Below, one piece after another: positions 8,499 through 18,540 of a stretch of DNA of 64,000 bases (within the stretch, counting starts at the first letter, position 1; every line of letters begins with the position of its first letter). Source of the DNA: Noviherbaspirillum sp. L7-7A (GTDB taxonomy: Bacteria > Pseudomonadota > Gammaproteobacteria > Burkholderiales > Burkholderiaceae_D). The DNA lies in NCBI RefSeq assembly GCF_019052805.1, contig NZ_JAHQRJ010000003.1, positions 248,001 through 312,000 on the forward strand. Reading direction: 5' to 3'. The position numbers and the translations under genes were made by a program. Below the pieces are notes generated by a model, which searched no databases, was not told where the DNA came from, and saw nothing but the letters and a program-made list of their open reading frames with translations.

Positions 8499-9475
8499 GT
8501 GTCCTCCAGCGTCCGCTTGGCCGCAGCCAGGATGCGCTGGCTGTCGGGCAGATACTGCTTCTCCAGCCGGCCAAGCGGCATCACCACATCATAACCCGTC
8601 ACCCGCAGCACCGGCGCACGCAGCGAATAAATCCCTTCCTCGGCAATATGCGCAGCGATCTCCGCGCCCAGTCCCGCCGAGCGTGCGGCTTCATGAACAA
8701 CGATGCAGCGGCCAGTGCGGGCCACTGAAGCGAGTATTGTTCCCATGTCCAGCGGTTTCAGTGTTGCCACATCGATTACTTCTGCCATCACGCCCTGGTG
8801 CGCCAGCTCATCGGCCGCCATCAGGGTTTCGGTCACCATTGCGCCCCAGCTCACCAGCGTCAGGTCGGCGCCGTCGCGCAGGGTAAAGCAGGTATCCAGC
8901 GGCAGCGCTGCGCCGACATCTTCCACTTCCTCCCGGTAAAGGCGATACAGGCGGGTCGGCTCCAGGAAGATCACCGGGTCGGGGTCGCGCATGGCTGCCA
9001 GCAGCAAGCCATAGGCCCGCCGCGGCGAAGATGGCATCACCACCCGCAGGCCCGGCACATGGGCAAACATGGCTTCCGGACTTTCCGAATGGTGTTCGGG
9101 CGCATGGATACCGCCGCCGCACGGCGAACGCAGGACAAGGGGACACGACATGCGGCCGCGAGTACGATGCCGCATCCGGCTGGCGTGGTTGACGATCTGG
9201 TCCATGGCAGGGTAGATAAAGCCAGTGAACTGAATCTCCGCCACCGGCTTCAGGCCCATCGCAGCCATACCGACCGCTACGCCGGCAATGGCAGCCTCTG
9301 CCAACGGTGTGTCGATTACCCGTTCTGCGCCGAATCGCTGCTGCAGGCCAATCGTGGCCCGGAACACACCGCCGTTGACGCCGATATCTTCGCCCAGCAG
9401 CACGATGGCGGGGTCGGCCGCGAGTTCATGCGCCAGCGCATGGTTGACCGCTTCAACGAGATTCCATTCAGCCAT
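8495..9475 (-). CDS. 2-oxoacid dehydrogenase E1 beta subunit
   Basis: This is the beta subunit of the thiamine-diphosphate-dependent E1 component. Visible family features are the N-terminal pattern LVEAVNHALAHELAADP, LLGEDIGVNGGVFRAT, DTPLAEAAIAGVAVGMA, FTGFIYPAMDQIVNHASRM, and the transketolase C-terminal domain (LVSWGAMVTETLMAADEL). The ATG at 9475 encodes MAEWNLVEAV and overlaps the end of E1alpha by a few bases; an upstream ATG at 9488 is an alternative. At 326 residues it matches the family. It lies between E1alpha and E2, overlapping both, so the three are translated as one operon. Confidence 0.93.
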   Translation of the reverse strand: MAEWNLVEAVNHALAHELAADPAIVLLGEDIGVNGGVFRATIGLQQRFGAERVIDTPLAEAAIAGVAVGMAAMGLKPVAEIQFTGFIYPAMDQIVNHASRMRHRTRGRMSCPLVLRSPCGGGIHAPEHHSESPEAMFAHVPGLRVVMPSSPRRAYGLLLAAMRDPDPVIFLEPTRLYRLYREEVEDVGAALPLDTCFTLRDGADLTLVSWGAMVTETLMAADELAHQGVMAEVIDVATLKPLDMGTILASVARTGRCIVVHEAARSAGLGAEIAAHIAEEGIYSLRAPVLRVTGYDVVMPLGRLEKQYLPDSQRILAAAKRTLEDT

Positions 9476-10562
9476 GGCCTGTCCCATGCGCCGCAGGCGC
9501 GGGCTGACGCCTGGCCATGTCGCGCTGGTGTTCCAGCGACCTGGGCAGCGCTGCATAGAGATGGTCGAACATGGCGTCGACACCGGGCGGCGGCGTCTGC
9601 AGGAAATCCGCCACAGCCTGTTCGACCCGGTCTGCGCATTCCTGATGCAGGCAAATTTCCTTGTCCTTGTCCCAGGCGCCAAGCCGTGCCAGGTAATTGC
9701 GCAGCCGCGTGATCGGTTCGCGCAGCCACTGATGCTGTACTTCGGCCGCATCCCGGTAGCGGCTAGCATCGTCGGCTGTCGTATGGTCGCTCAGCCGGTA
9801 GGTAATGGCTTCGATCAGCGACGGGCCGCCGCCGCTGCGCGCCTTGTCCAGTGCCTGCTGCGCCGCGTAACGCACGGCAACCACATCGTTGCCATCCACC
9901 TGCAAGCCGTCGATGCCGGCGGCGATGGCTTTCTGCGCCAACGTGGCGGCGGCGGTCTGTGCACGCCGCGGCAGCGATATTGCCCACTGGTTGTTGGAAA
10001 TGACCATCACCAGAGGCGCTTGCCAGACGCCCGCCAGATTCATTCCTTCATAAAAATCACCTTTCGATGTGGCGCCGTCGCCTGTCATGCACACCGTCAC
10101 CCGCGGTTCGCGGCGCAGCTTGCAGGCATAGGCGGCGCCGGCGGCATGGCATACCTGGGAAGCAATCGGCACGCAATTGGGGAAATCGTGACGCGGCACG
10201 GCGAAGTTGCTGCCGCGCTCGTCGCCAGCCCAGTACAGCAGGATCTCCGTCATCGAGACGCCGCGGACCATCTGCGCGGCATGGTCGCGGTAGGAAGGCA
10301 GCAGTACATCTTCTGGCCGCATGGCGCTGGCCAGGCCAACGCCGATCGCTTCGGCGCCGATGGCCGACGGAAATGTGCCAAGCTGTCCGGTCCGTTGCAG
10401 CGCAACCGCCTTTTTGTCGAACAGCCGCGTCAATACCATGTCGCGGTACATGTCGACCAGTACTGCGCTGTCGCAGGCAAACGACGGCAGCGGTCCGCTG
10501 GCTTGCCCCTGCGCATCGATGAAGCCGGTATGGCCTATGCTGAAGTTGGCAACGATGACCAT
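9468..10562 (-). CDS. 2-oxoacid dehydrogenase E1 alpha subunit
   Basis: This is the thiamine-diphosphate-binding alpha subunit of E1, which decarboxylates a 2-oxoacid. The TPP-binding motif begins GDGATSKGDFYEGMN and ends ISNNQ. The phosphorylation-loop region DHTTADDASRYRD is also typical. A start at 10562 is supported by a strong Shine-Dalgarno (AGGAGGAA) seven bases upstream and gives about 364 residues. The operon E1alpha-E1beta-E2 has no E3 (dihydrolipoamide dehydrogenase) gene in the window, so E3 must be shared from elsewhere. Sequence alone does not separate a pyruvate-type from a branched-chain-type complex; the heterotetrameric E1 fits either. Confidence 0.93.
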   Translation of the reverse strand: MVIVANFSIGHTGFIDAQGQASGPLPSFACDSAVLVDMYRDMVLTRLFDKKAVALQRTGQLGTFPSAIGAEAIGVGLASAMRPEDVLLPSYRDHAAQMVRGVSMTEILLYWAGDERGSNFAVPRHDFPNCVPIASQVCHAAGAAYACKLRREPRVTVCMTGDGATSKGDFYEGMNLAGVWQAPLVMVISNNQWAISLPRRAQTAAATLAQKAIAAGIDGLQVDGNDVVAVRYAAQQALDKARSGGGPSLIEAITYRLSDHTTADDASRYRDAAEVQHQWLREPITRLRNYLARLGAWDKDKEICLHQECADRVEQAVADFLQTPPPGVDAMFDHLYAALPRSLEHQRDMARRQPAPAAHGTGHG

Positions 10563-10776
10563 GGGAAAGTTCCTCCTGTCGTTCGCACCCCGACTATACG
10601 GCCACGCGGCTGCGGCGCATGGCCCGGTGCGGTGCACTATGCTGAAGCAGGTCAAATTCCGTGCTGCCCGCCCTGGCCTCATGAGGTGCCTCAGACATGT
10701 CCGGCCTTATATCCAGGACAATTTTTGGGCAAGCAAACCAGTTTAGGCTAAAGCTTGTTATCCAGGAAAAGCTGCC

Positions 10777-11160
10777 ATGAACCTCGAAAAAGTGATCTTT
10801 GCCTTCTTCATCGTCTTTGCGGCGACCCTGAACTTCGGTTTCTTCATCGGCGACATCGACCGTCCAGAACTGCACAATATCTATGAGCTGTTCGCGGCGA
10901 TCGTGGTCAACATGATTGCCACCGTCCTCAAATTTGGCGACCGCACCCAGATCGGCGCAGTGCTGCTGTCTACCAGCCTGGTGGCGGATATCCAGCTGAT
11001 CGCAGCCGCGGTGATCTGGGGAGTGGCAGTGCATGCCACCGGGACCGGCATGACCGCATCGACTACGGCCAGCGTGGTTTCCCTGTCCGGAGGCGCGCTG
11101 CTGGCCAATATCGTTTCGCTGATCATGCTGATCGTCGAGACGGTAATGATGCGGCGCTGA
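10777..11160 (+). CDS. Small integral membrane protein (DUF6394-like)
   Basis: This is a 127-residue protein with about four hydrophobic segments: IFAFFIVFAATLNFGFFIG, LFAAIVVNMIATVL, LLSTSLVADIQLIAAAVIWG and LLANIVSLIMLIVETVMM. Two conserved-looking polar turns are IDRPELHNIYELFA and LKFGDRTQIGA. I recall this family as a domain of unknown function found beside potassium-channel genes in betaproteobacteria, but that assignment is from memory. It sits 73 bases upstream of the channel gene on the same strand, so the two probably form an operon. It could be an accessory or regulatory subunit; no enzymatic motif is visible. Confidence 0.7.
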   Translation: MNLEKVIFAFFIVFAATLNFGFFIGDIDRPELHNIYELFAAIVVNMIATVLKFGDRTQIGAVLLSTSLVADIQLIAAAVIWGVAVHATGTGMTASTTASVVSLSGGALLANIVSLIMLIVETVMMRR

Positions 11161-11233
11161 GCATGCCTGCGCAAGCCGGCATCGAAGAAAGGGCGGACGT
11201 AAACCCCAGTAGCCGAACAACAGGAGACCGCCG

Positions 11234-12913
11234 GTGAACAGCGTTTTCTTCCTGGTCCTGCGACGCATGCGCGCGCCCATCATCGTGCTGATCTCCTTCT
11301 ATGCGATCGCGGTGCTGGGCCTGACCCTGGTGCCGGGCATGAATGACGACGGCTCGCCCGCGCCTGCGCTAAGCTTCTTTCACGCGTTCTATTTCGTCAG
11401 CTATACCGCCACCACGATCGGCTTTGGCGAGTTGCCCAGGGCATTCTCCGATGGCCAGCGCATGTGGGTCACCGCCTGCATCTACATGACTGTCATCTCC
11501 TGGTCCTACTCGATACTGACCGTGCTGGCGCTGCTGCAGGACAAGGCTTTCCTGCACACCTTGGTGACCTCGCGTTTTGCCCGGCGCGTCAGGAGAATGC
11601 GCACCGGTTTCTACATCGTCTGCGGCTGCGGCGAAAGCGGCAGCCTGATCTGCCGCGCGCTGGACATAATGGGGCATGACTTCGTCATCCTGGAGAGGGA
11701 CACGCTGCGGGTCGACGAACTGGACCTCGAAGAATTCATCACAAACGACCCGGTGCTCGCGGCCGACGCCAGCCTCACCGCCAATCTGCTGATGGCAGGC
11801 CTGCTTCACGCGAAATGCCGGGGCGTGCTGGCGGTGACGAACGACGAGAAAGCCAATCTTGCCATCGCCATCAGCGTGCGCCTGCTCAATCCCGCCATTG
11901 CCGTGCTGGCGCGGGTGCGCAGCCCTCAGGTGGCCGCCAATATGGCGTCCTTCGGCACCAGCCACATCATCAACGCCTATGCCCGCTTCGCCCAGTATCT
12001 GGCGCTGGCCGCGGTGTCTCCCGAGCGCTTCCACTTGATCGAAATACTGACCGGCCTGCCGGGCACACGCTTGCCGACGCTCAGGCGGCCTCCGAAAGGC
12101 CGGTGGATCGTCTGTGGCTACGGCGAGTTTGGCCAGTCGCTCGCCCACCATCTCGGCCTGCCCGGCATCGAACTGACCGTGATCGACCCGGAAGGCAACG
12201 GGCCGCCGCACAGCAGGATGGTGCTTGGCATAGGCAATGAAGCCGACGTGCTGACGAAAGCCGGAATCACGCATGCCAGCGGCATCGTGGCCGGCAGCGA
12301 CAACGACATGAACAATCTCTCCATTGCCATGATGGCGAAAAAGCTCAACCCCGGCATTTTCGTCGTGGTGCGCCAGAACCAGGCTGCCAATGACGTGCTG
12401 TTCGATGCCTTCCCGGCCGATTTCAGGATGGTCCATACCCGCGTGGTCGCGCAGGAATGCATTTCCATTCTGACCACGCCGCTGCTGGCCCGTTTTCTGG
12501 AGGCGGTGCGGCAAGCCGACGAGAGCTGGAGCAGCAAGGTCACGGGCAAGTTGGAAGCGTTGTGCGCGGAATTGATCCCGGAAGTCTGGGGCGTCGGGAT
12601 CGAGCCGCATGCGGCACCGGCTTTGCACCGGGCGCTGGAACGGGGGCAGATGATCAGCATCGGCGATTTGCTGAGCGATAGCGCGGACCGCGAAGTCAGC
12701 CTGGCAGCCACCGTGCTGATGATCGTGCGTGGAGAAGAGGCGCTTCTCTGCCCGGACGATGCTTTCATGCTGCGAACCGGCGATGCGCTGCTGCTCGCAG
12801 GCCGCCATGCGGCGCGCAGCGTGTTGCACCTGTCGCTGCAAAATGCCAATGCGCTGCAGTATGTCGTCGCCGGCGTCGGCAGGCGCAACAGCGTGCCGGG
12901 CGTGCCGCGCTGA
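11234..12913 (+). CDS. Two-TM potassium channel with two RCK (TrkA-N) domains
   Basis: The N-terminus has one transmembrane helix (IIVLISFYAIAVLGLTLV), a pore loop with selectivity filter TTIGFGE (family TVGYGD/TIGFGE) near residue 57, and a second helix (VISWSYSILTVLALL). The cytoplasmic part carries two Rossmann RCK domains, one starting FYIVCGCGESGSLICRAL and the other WIVCGYGEFGQSLAHHL, followed by a TrkA-C-like tail ending MLRTGDALLLAGRH. This is the layout of ligand-gated K+ channels where nucleotides or ions bound to RCK control opening. The start is a GTG at 11234 with AGGAGA upstream. Length is 559 residues. Confidence 0.85.
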   Translation: MNSVFFLVLRRMRAPIIVLISFYAIAVLGLTLVPGMNDDGSPAPALSFFHAFYFVSYTATTIGFGELPRAFSDGQRMWVTACIYMTVISWSYSILTVLALLQDKAFLHTLVTSRFARRVRRMRTGFYIVCGCGESGSLICRALDIMGHDFVILERDTLRVDELDLEEFITNDPVLAADASLTANLLMAGLLHAKCRGVLAVTNDEKANLAIAISVRLLNPAIAVLARVRSPQVAANMASFGTSHIINAYARFAQYLALAAVSPERFHLIEILTGLPGTRLPTLRRPPKGRWIVCGYGEFGQSLAHHLGLPGIELTVIDPEGNGPPHSRMVLGIGNEADVLTKAGITHASGIVAGSDNDMNNLSIAMMAKKLNPGIFVVVRQNQAANDVLFDAFPADFRMVHTRVVAQECISILTTPLLARFLEAVRQADESWSSKVTGKLEALCAELIPEVWGVGIEPHAAPALHRALERGQMISIGDLLSDSADREVSLAATVLMIVRGEEALLCPDDAFMLRTGDALLLAGRHAARSVLHLSLQNANALQYVVAGVGRRNSVPGVPR

Positions 12914-13117
12914 TCTAATGGCCTGACTTCGGGTTTTTCCAGTCTCTATTGCGTGCGCCAGTGCCGCCGGTTGCGGCAAAGCCGCACCTGCGGCCAAATT
13001 CCGACTATTCTTGCTGGTCTTATGTCTTATATAAGAGTTGTTGATGTACAATAGCGGGGAATTTGGAATCGCTGGCGATTTCCTTGTCCTTTAATCCTTT
13101 CTCTAGAGAGCACTCTC

Positions 13118-15703
13118 ATGCTAGCTGCGTACCGCTCCCACGTCGCCGAACGCGCGTCCCTGGGCATTCCTCCGCTCCCGCTTTCGGCCGCACAGACCAC
13201 CGACCTGGTTGAACTCCTGAAGAATCCGCCTGCTGGCGAAGAAGCTTTCCTGGTTGACCTGATCACCCACCGCGTTCCGGCTGGCGTGGACGATGCCGCC
13301 AAGGTCAAGAGCGCTTTCCTGGAAAAGGTCGCCAAGGGTACCGAGACCAGTCCGCTGATCTCGCGCGAACTGGCTACCCGCCTGCTGGGCACCATGCTGG
13401 GCGGCTTCAACATTAAGCCCATGATCGATTTGCTCGATGACGCTGTCGTTGGCAGCGTGGCCGCTGAAGGCCTGAAGAAAACCCTGCTGATGTTCGACTA
13501 TTTCCACGACGTCAAGGAACTGGCCGACAAGGGCAGCGCCAATGCCAAGGCCGTGATGCAGTCCTGGGCCGACGCCGAATGGTTCACCTCGCGTCCGGAA
13601 GTGCCCCAAAGCCTGACCTTGACCGTCTTCAAGGTCACCGGCGAAACCAACACCGACGACCTGTCGCCGGCGCCGGACGCCACCACCCGTCCCGACATCC
13701 CGATGCACGCGCTGGCCATGCTGAAGAATGCCCGCACCGGCATTCATCCGGACGAGCCGGGCAAGGTCGGCCCGATCCGCCAGATCGAAGAACTGAAAGC
13801 CAAGGGCAACCTGGTTGCCTACGTGGGCGACGTGGTCGGTACCGGTTCCTCCCGCAAATCCGCGACCAACTCGGTGCTGTGGTTCACCGGCGAAGACATC
13901 CCCTTCATCCCGAACAAGCGCTTTGGCGGCGTTTGCCTGGGCAACAAAATCGCTCCGATCTTCTACAACACGATGGAAGACGCCGGCGCGTTGCCAATCG
14001 AGCTCGACGTGTCGAAGATGGACATGGGCGATGTGATCGAACTGCGTCCGTATGAAGGCATGGCCCTGAAGAACGGCGAAGTCATCGCCGAATTCCAGGT
14101 CAAGTCCGACGTACTGTTCGACGAAGTGCGCGCCGGTGGCCGCATTCCACTGATCGTCGGCCGCGGCCTGACTGCCAAGGCGCGTGAAGCGCTGGGCCTG
14201 GCACCGTCCACCCTGTTCCGCCTGCCGCAGAACCCGGTCGCATCGACCAAGGGTTTCTCGCTGGCGCAAAAGATGGTTGGGCGCGCCTGCGGTTTGCCGG
14301 AAGGCCAGGGCGTACGTCCCGGTACTTATTGCGAGCCGAAGATGACCACCGTCGGTTCCCAGGACACCACCGGCCCGATGACCCGCGACGAACTGAAAGA
14401 CCTGGCCTGCCTGGGTTTCTCGGCTGACCTCGTGATGCAATCCTTCTGCCACACCGCCGCGTATCCAAAGATCGTCGACGTGAAGATGCACAAGGAATTG
14501 CCCAACTTCATTTCCAACCGTGGCGGCGTGGCGCTGCGCCCGGGCGATGGCGTGATCCACTCCTGGCTCAACCGCCTGCTGCTGCCGGACACCGTTGGCA
14601 CCGGCGGCGACTCGCATACCCGTTTCCCGATCGGCATTTCCTTCCCGGCCGGTTCCGGCCTGGTTGCATTTGCCGCCGCCACCGGCGTGATGCCGCTGGA
14701 CATGCCGGAATCAGTGCTGGTGCGCTTCAAGGGTGAAATGCAGCCGGGCGTGACACTGCGTGACCTGGTCAACGCCATCCCGCTGTACGCCATCCGCCAG
14801 GGCCTGCTGACGGTAGAGAAAAAGGGCAAGAAAAACATTTTCTCCGGCCGTATCCTGGAAATCGAAGGCTTGCCGCAGTTGAAGGTGGAGCAGGCATTCG
14901 AACTGTCCGACGCATCGGCCGAGCGTTCCGCCGCCGGTTGCACGGTGCATCTGGACAAGGCGCCGATCATGGAGTACATGACCTCGAACATCACGCTGAT
15001 GAAGTGGATGATCGCCAACGGCTACCAAGACAAGCGTACGCTGGAGCGCCGCATTCGTTCGATGGAAGCCTGGCTGGCCAAGCCGGAACTGCTGGCGCCG
15101 GATGCCGATGCCGAATACGCAGCCGTAATCGAGATCGACCTGGCCGACATTCATGAGCCCATCGTCGCCTGCCCGAACGATCCGGACGATGTGAAAACCT
15201 TGGCTGAAGTTGCCGGCGCAAAGATCGACGAAGTTTTCGTTGGTTCCTGCATGACCAACATCGGCCACTTCCGCGCAGCCTCCAAGCTGTTGGAAGGCAA
15301 GACCGATATCCCGGTCAAGCTGTGGATTGCGCCGCCGACCAAGATGGACCAGCAGGTGCTGACCGCCGAAGGCCACTACGGCACGTTGGGCCGCACTGGC
15401 GCCCGCATGGAAATGCCAGGCTGCTCGCTGTGCATGGGCAACCAGGCACAGGTGCGCAAGGGTTCCACCGTGATGTCGACCTCGACCCGTAACTTCCCGA
15501 ACCGCCTCGGCATGGATACCCAGGTCTACCTGGGCTCGGCTGAACTGGCTGCGGTTTGCTCGACGCTGGGCCGCATTCCGACCCGCGAAGAGTACCTAGA
15601 GCACACCGGCGTGATCGACAAGAATGCAGCGGACATTTATCGCTACATGAACTTCGACAAGCTGGAAGAGTTCAGCACGGTGGCCGATACCGTCAAGGTT
15701 TAA
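13118..15703 (+). CDS. acnB: Bifunctional aconitate hydratase 2 / 2-methylisocitrate dehydratase
   Basis: AcnB interconverts citrate and isocitrate in the TCA cycle and dehydrates 2-methylcitrate-derived intermediates in propionate catabolism. At 861 residues the length matches AcnB. The protein starts with the AcnB-specific HEAT-like domain ([19 protein letters not shown]), then the swivel domain ([33 protein letters not shown]), then the catalytic core with [19 protein letters not shown]. The Fe-S ligands are in [12 protein letters not shown] and [12 protein letters not shown]. The gene stands alone with about 200 bp of upstream DNA and a terminator 78 bases downstream. The ATG at 13118 gives the conserved N-terminus. 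Confidence 0.97.
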   Translation: MLAAYRSHVAERASLGIPPLPLSAAQTTDLVELLKNPPAGEEAFLVDLITHRVPAGVDDAAKVKSAFLEKVAKGTETSPLISRELATRLLGTMLGGFNIKPMIDLLDDAVVGSVAAEGLKKTLLMFDYFHDVKELADKGSANAKAVMQSWADAEWFTSRPEVPQSLTLTVFKVTGETNTDDLSPAPDATTRPDIPMHALAMLKNARTGIHPDEPGKVGPIRQIEELKAKGNLVAYVGDVVGTGSSRKSATNSVLWFTGEDIPFIPNKRFGGVCLGNKIAPIFYNTMEDAGALPIELDVSKMDMGDVIELRPYEGMALKNGEVIAEFQVKSDVLFDEVRAGGRIPLIVGRGLTAKAREALGLAPSTLFRLPQNPVASTKGFSLAQKMVGRACGLPEGQGVRPGTYCEPKMTTVGSQDTTGPMTRDELKDLACLGFSADLVMQSFCHTAAYPKIVDVKMHKELPNFISNRGGVALRPGDGVIHSWLNRLLLPDTVGTGGDSHTRFPIGISFPAGSGLVAFAAATGVMPLDMPESVLVRFKGEMQPGVTLRDLVNAIPLYAIRQGLLTVEKKGKKNIFSGRILEIEGLPQLKVEQAFELSDASAERSAAGCTVHLDKAPIMEYMTSNITLMKWMIANGYQDKRTLERRIRSMEAWLAKPELLAPDADAEYAAVIEIDLADIHEPIVACPNDPDDVKTLAEVAGAKIDEVFVGSCMTNIGHFRAASKLLEGKTDIPVKLWIAPPTKMDQQVLTAEGHYGTLGRTGARMEMPGCSLCMGNQAQVRKGSTVMSTSTRNFPNRLGMDTQVYLGSAELAAVCSTLGRIPTREEYLEHTGVIDKNAADIYRYMNFDKLEEFSTVADTVKV

Positions 15704-15780
15704 GCCAGGAATGGCACGATGAAGGCTCGTTTTCATCCTGCTCATTGCTGGTAGCAAACCGGGTGCTATGGGCACCCAGC

Positions 15781-15806
15781 AAAGGCTTCCTCGCGGAAGC
15801 CTTTTT
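15781..15806 (+). terminator. Rho-independent terminator after acnB
   Basis: The stem AGGCTTCC / GGAAGCCT with a TCGC loop is followed by five T, 78 bases after the acnB stop. Confidence 0.85.
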
Positions 15807-15980
15807 CAATGGGACCGACGCCACAGTGCTTTCGACCTGACGAACTCGTCGATGCCAACCGAACCGGCTCCGGCACTGTGTTGTGGCCCTTCGCCGAAGC
15901 CCCGCTACGACGCATCGCCGCGCCTTCTTCCTGAGCCTATTCGCCTCGTTCCCGGCTGAGCGAGTCAGGCCGAAAGTACT

Positions 15981-16874
15981 TTAGCGTCGTGGGGCCAGCG
16001 CATGGCGCAGGCCGCCTGCTGCCAGCATCACAACCGCCACCCAGATGAAAATATAAGTAGGCCACTGTTGTGGCGCGATACTCTCCCCGAGGACTAGCGC
16101 GACAGCCACCAGCAAGACCGGCTCGACATAGCCAAGCAACCCGAACAACGTCATTGTCAGATAGCGGCTCGACATGATGTAGCAGGCCAGCGCCGATGCG
16201 CTAATCAGCCCGAGCACGGGGATCATCAAAAGTAGCGTAGGGCGGTGTTCGAAGGTAGCCAGGACATCCGGTCGCTGCAGCACGAACCACGCGGCCACCG
16301 GCAACATGCAACCCATCTCGAACCAAAGGCCAGTTAAATGCGCCATGCCATGGTGCCTGCGCAGCAGAAAATACGCTGGATAGCCGAGCGCGACTAGCAT
16401 CGTTTCCCAGGAAAGGCTACCGACGTAGTACAGCTCGTTGCTCACGCCAGCCGCAGCAAACAGGATCGCCGCTTTCTCCAGACCCGATGGCCGTTCACCA
16501 TAGAAGAGCCAGCCCGACAACACCATCGTCAGCGGCAACAGGAAATAACCTAGCGAAACTTGTAAGGCCCGCCCATGCAGCGGTGCCCACATGAACAACC
16601 AGATCTGTATCGCCAGCAGCGATGAGGTGGCAAAGACGACAAGCAGCATGCGTGGTGCTGTCAGCATTTTTCGAAGCAAGCCTGCCGCAAGTGGCCAATC
16701 GCCGAATCGCCACATCAGCAGGGTGGCGAACGGAAAGGTCAGCAACATCCGCCATCCGAAGATTTCCTCGCCCGTCAGCGGTGTCAAACGAGTCGTGTAG
16801 AAATACAGAACGGCAAACAACACCGAGGCGGTTATCGACAGCAAGACGCCTATATGCAATGCAATCCCTTTCAC
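15981..16874 (-). CDS. rarD: RarD-type EamA/DMT family transporter
   Basis: This is a ten-helix drug/metabolite transporter. Hydrophobic segments are spaced throughout, and the RarD-like landmarks are visible: GEEIFGWRMLLTFP near residue 35, IQIWLFMWAPLHGRALQVSL, LGYFLLPLTMVLSGWLFYGE, LISASALACYIMSSRYLTM and FGLLGYVEPVLLV. The start is a GTG at 16874 giving 297 residues, the usual RarD length; the longer in-frame extension upstream is Arg-rich and lacks family similarity. Substrate is unknown (RarD is linked to chloramphenicol sensitivity in E. coli). It converges on acnB. Confidence 0.85.
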   Translation of the reverse strand: MKGIALHIGVLLSITASVLFAVLYFYTTRLTPLTGEEIFGWRMLLTFPFATLLMWRFGDWPLAAGLLRKMLTAPRMLLVVFATSSLLAIQIWLFMWAPLHGRALQVSLGYFLLPLTMVLSGWLFYGERPSGLEKAAILFAAAGVSNELYYVGSLSWETMLVALGYPAYFLLRRHHGMAHLTGLWFEMGCMLPVAAWFVLQRPDVLATFEHRPTLLLMIPVLGLISASALACYIMSSRYLTMTLFGLLGYVEPVLLVAVALVLGESIAPQQWPTYIFIWVAVVMLAAGGLRHALAPRR

Positions 16875-17024
16875 GCTACGTGCAGGCCGCAAGCGGCTAC
16901 CTGCGTTGCAGCGATGTGGTATGACAGCCGGACGGTGTCGGGCCATGCGATGTGCCACGCCATCCGTCGTTTGGATCTTTCAAAAAAGGTCCGTCCGCTG
17001 CAGTTCTGCGCCCGGACGCCAACC

Positions 17025-17801
17025 TTATCCGCGCGGAAGTTTTGAAAAGCGGGCAAATCCGCTGTCGACCAGCATGAATTCTCCAGTGGTCTTCAAAGCG
17101 CCGGCACACAGCCAATAAGCCGCCTCGGCGACATCCTCCGGTTGAATCGTGGCTGCCAGCGGCGTTGCCGACATATAGGCCTTTTGTCTCGCTTCAAATT
17201 GCTCCTGCCCCAGTCCGTTTTGCAGCCAAGGCGTTTCAACCATGCCGGGGCCAATTGCATTCACACGGATCTCCGGCCCCAGGGAGCGGGCCAACCCAAA
17301 TGTCATCGCATTGAGCGCACCTTTGGATGCCATGTAGGCGAGGCTGGAGCCAACGCCCATCACGGATGCAACTGAGGAAATATTGACGATGCCGGCGCCA
17401 GGCGTCTTTTTCATTAACGGTGCCAGCGCGCGGATCATTTGGTAAGCACCGATCACATTGACGGCGTAGATATCGTGGAAGTCTTGCGCCGACAACCCCT
17501 CAAGATCGTTTGCCGATACAAATTTGGTAGTTCCTGCATTGTTGACAAGCGCATCTGCGCGTCCCCATTTTTCGTCAACCGCATGGGCTAATGCTCTGCA
17601 CTGGCTATCGTCGGCGACATTGGCTTGAACAATCAACGTGTCTGCGCCGAGTCCACGGCAGTCACTGGCGACCGCGTCTGCGGCAGTAGCGTCGCGCGAA
17701 AAATTAATGACAACGTTATAGCCATGGCGAGCAAAAAGACGAGCCGTCGCCGCGCCGATGCCTGACGACGATCCAGTAACTACTGCAACTTTCTTTTGCA
17801 T
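17025..17801 (-). CDS. Short-chain dehydrogenase/reductase (SDR)
   Basis: This is a classical SDR of 258 residues using NAD(P)H. The cofactor motif TGSSSGIGAATA is at residues about 9-20, the structural motif LVNNAGTT near 87, and the catalytic Ser-Tyr-Lys pattern in NISSVASVMGVG...AYMASKGALN. The proton-relay Asn is in YAVNVIGAYQMI. The C-terminus GEFMLVDSGFARFSKLPRG is typical in position. An NFSRDAT segment after beta-2 suggests NADP preference, but this is weak. The gene is single, with a short inverted repeat 45 bases upstream of its start. Substrate is unknown. Confidence 0.9.
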   Translation of the reverse strand: MQKKVAVVTGSSSGIGAATARLFARHGYNVVINFSRDATAADAVASDCRGLGADTLIVQANVADDSQCRALAHAVDEKWGRADALVNNAGTTKFVSANDLEGLSAQDFHDIYAVNVIGAYQMIRALAPLMKKTPGAGIVNISSVASVMGVGSSLAYMASKGALNAMTFGLARSLGPEIRVNAIGPGMVETPWLQNGLGQEQFEARQKAYMSATPLAATIQPEDVAEAAYWLCAGALKTTGEFMLVDSGFARFSKLPRG

Positions 17802-17845
17802 ATTCTTCCTCCGTGTCGTTGCACAAAATTGGACAATTTGGTTTG

Positions 17846-17862
17846 GTATGGAACCGCCATAC
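17846..17862. promoter_or_regulatory. Inverted repeat upstream of the SDR gene, possible operator
   Basis: Perfect arms GTATGG / CCATAC around a five-base spacer, 45 bases upstream of the SDR start codon. The position fits a repressor site, but no regulator gene is adjacent. Confidence 0.3.
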
Positions 17863-18225
17863 GACCCCGGCCGCTATTATGCGCGTGTAGGCCGGGTTTT
17901 ATCACAAGGGGGCTACAGTTCGGAAACGGTATGGGCGCCAGTGATCCTGCAGCGGCAGTGCTGCGATGCGCTTTAAGAAAAGGTTGCGGTACCAGGTTGG
18001 TGCAGAAGACGAAGGTCATTGGCAGCCTAACGTACGGATAGCAGGCCTAACATGGTCGCTTCGTATTTGATGGCCCGGTTGACGCATTTTTTTCCATCTG
18101 ATTTCCCCGCGCATTCGCATCAGCCGGGATGCTAGGAGAGCTATCCGACACAGTCCCGGCTGCGTCAGTAAAAATGCCTTAATGGTCGAAACGGCCAGAA
18201 GTTAACCCTCAGTTAAAATAGGGAA
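17863..18225. other. Intergenic stretch without a recognisable gene
   Basis: Short frames only, with frequent stops on both strands. It separates the SDR gene from a small hypothetical gene; no RNA gene or repeat was recognised. Confidence 0.5.
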
Positions 18226-18540
18226 ATGGTGTCCAAATCTCTTATTTTTCCTGGCCCGCGTACGGCGCGCGGCGCTGTACTTGCGGTCTTGCTTTCCAGT
18301 ACGGATCAAACCCATGCTGAACCGCTGCGCGGGCGGACAACACTGGCCGCGATCGTCAGAACCTTAAAGCGCAAGTATCACTGGCCGATAGAAACAACTA
18401 GTTTCCCATCCAATGCCCCCGACGGTCGAGCCACTTGGGCTACGGTCTATAGCTTGCCACCTGAAGTCATCGCTGCGGCAATGGCTGCAGGCGCTGATGA
18501 CTGGTTGAAGAGTACGTTACAGTACCGAGTCCATAACTAA
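18226..18540 (+). CDS. Small hypothetical protein, possible winged-helix fold
   Basis: A 104-residue protein that I do not firmly recognise. The N-terminal third is Ala/Arg-rich. The central part GRTTLAAIVRTLKRKYHWP followed by YSLPPEVIAAAMAAG resembles small winged-helix-like proteins of mobile elements in Burkholderiales, where a Trp-Pro-Ile turn links two helices. An AGGGAA precedes the ATG but is very close to it; GTG at 18229 is an alternative. No partner gene is adjacent. DNA binding is only a suggestion. Confidence 0.5.
   Translation: MVSKSLIFPGPRTARGAVLAVLLSSTDQTHAEPLRGRTTLAAIVRTLKRKYHWPIETTSFPSNAPDGRATWATVYSLPPEVIAAAMAAGADDWLKSTLQYRVHN

Noticed and set aside
11369-13051. Long minus-strand open frame opposite the potassium-channel gene
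   Set aside because: It is a composition shadow of the GC-rich channel gene, His/Gln/Arg-rich with no family motif.
13121-14617. Long minus-strand open frame opposite acnB
   Set aside because: Antisense shadow of a highly conserved gene; no motif or ribosome-binding site.
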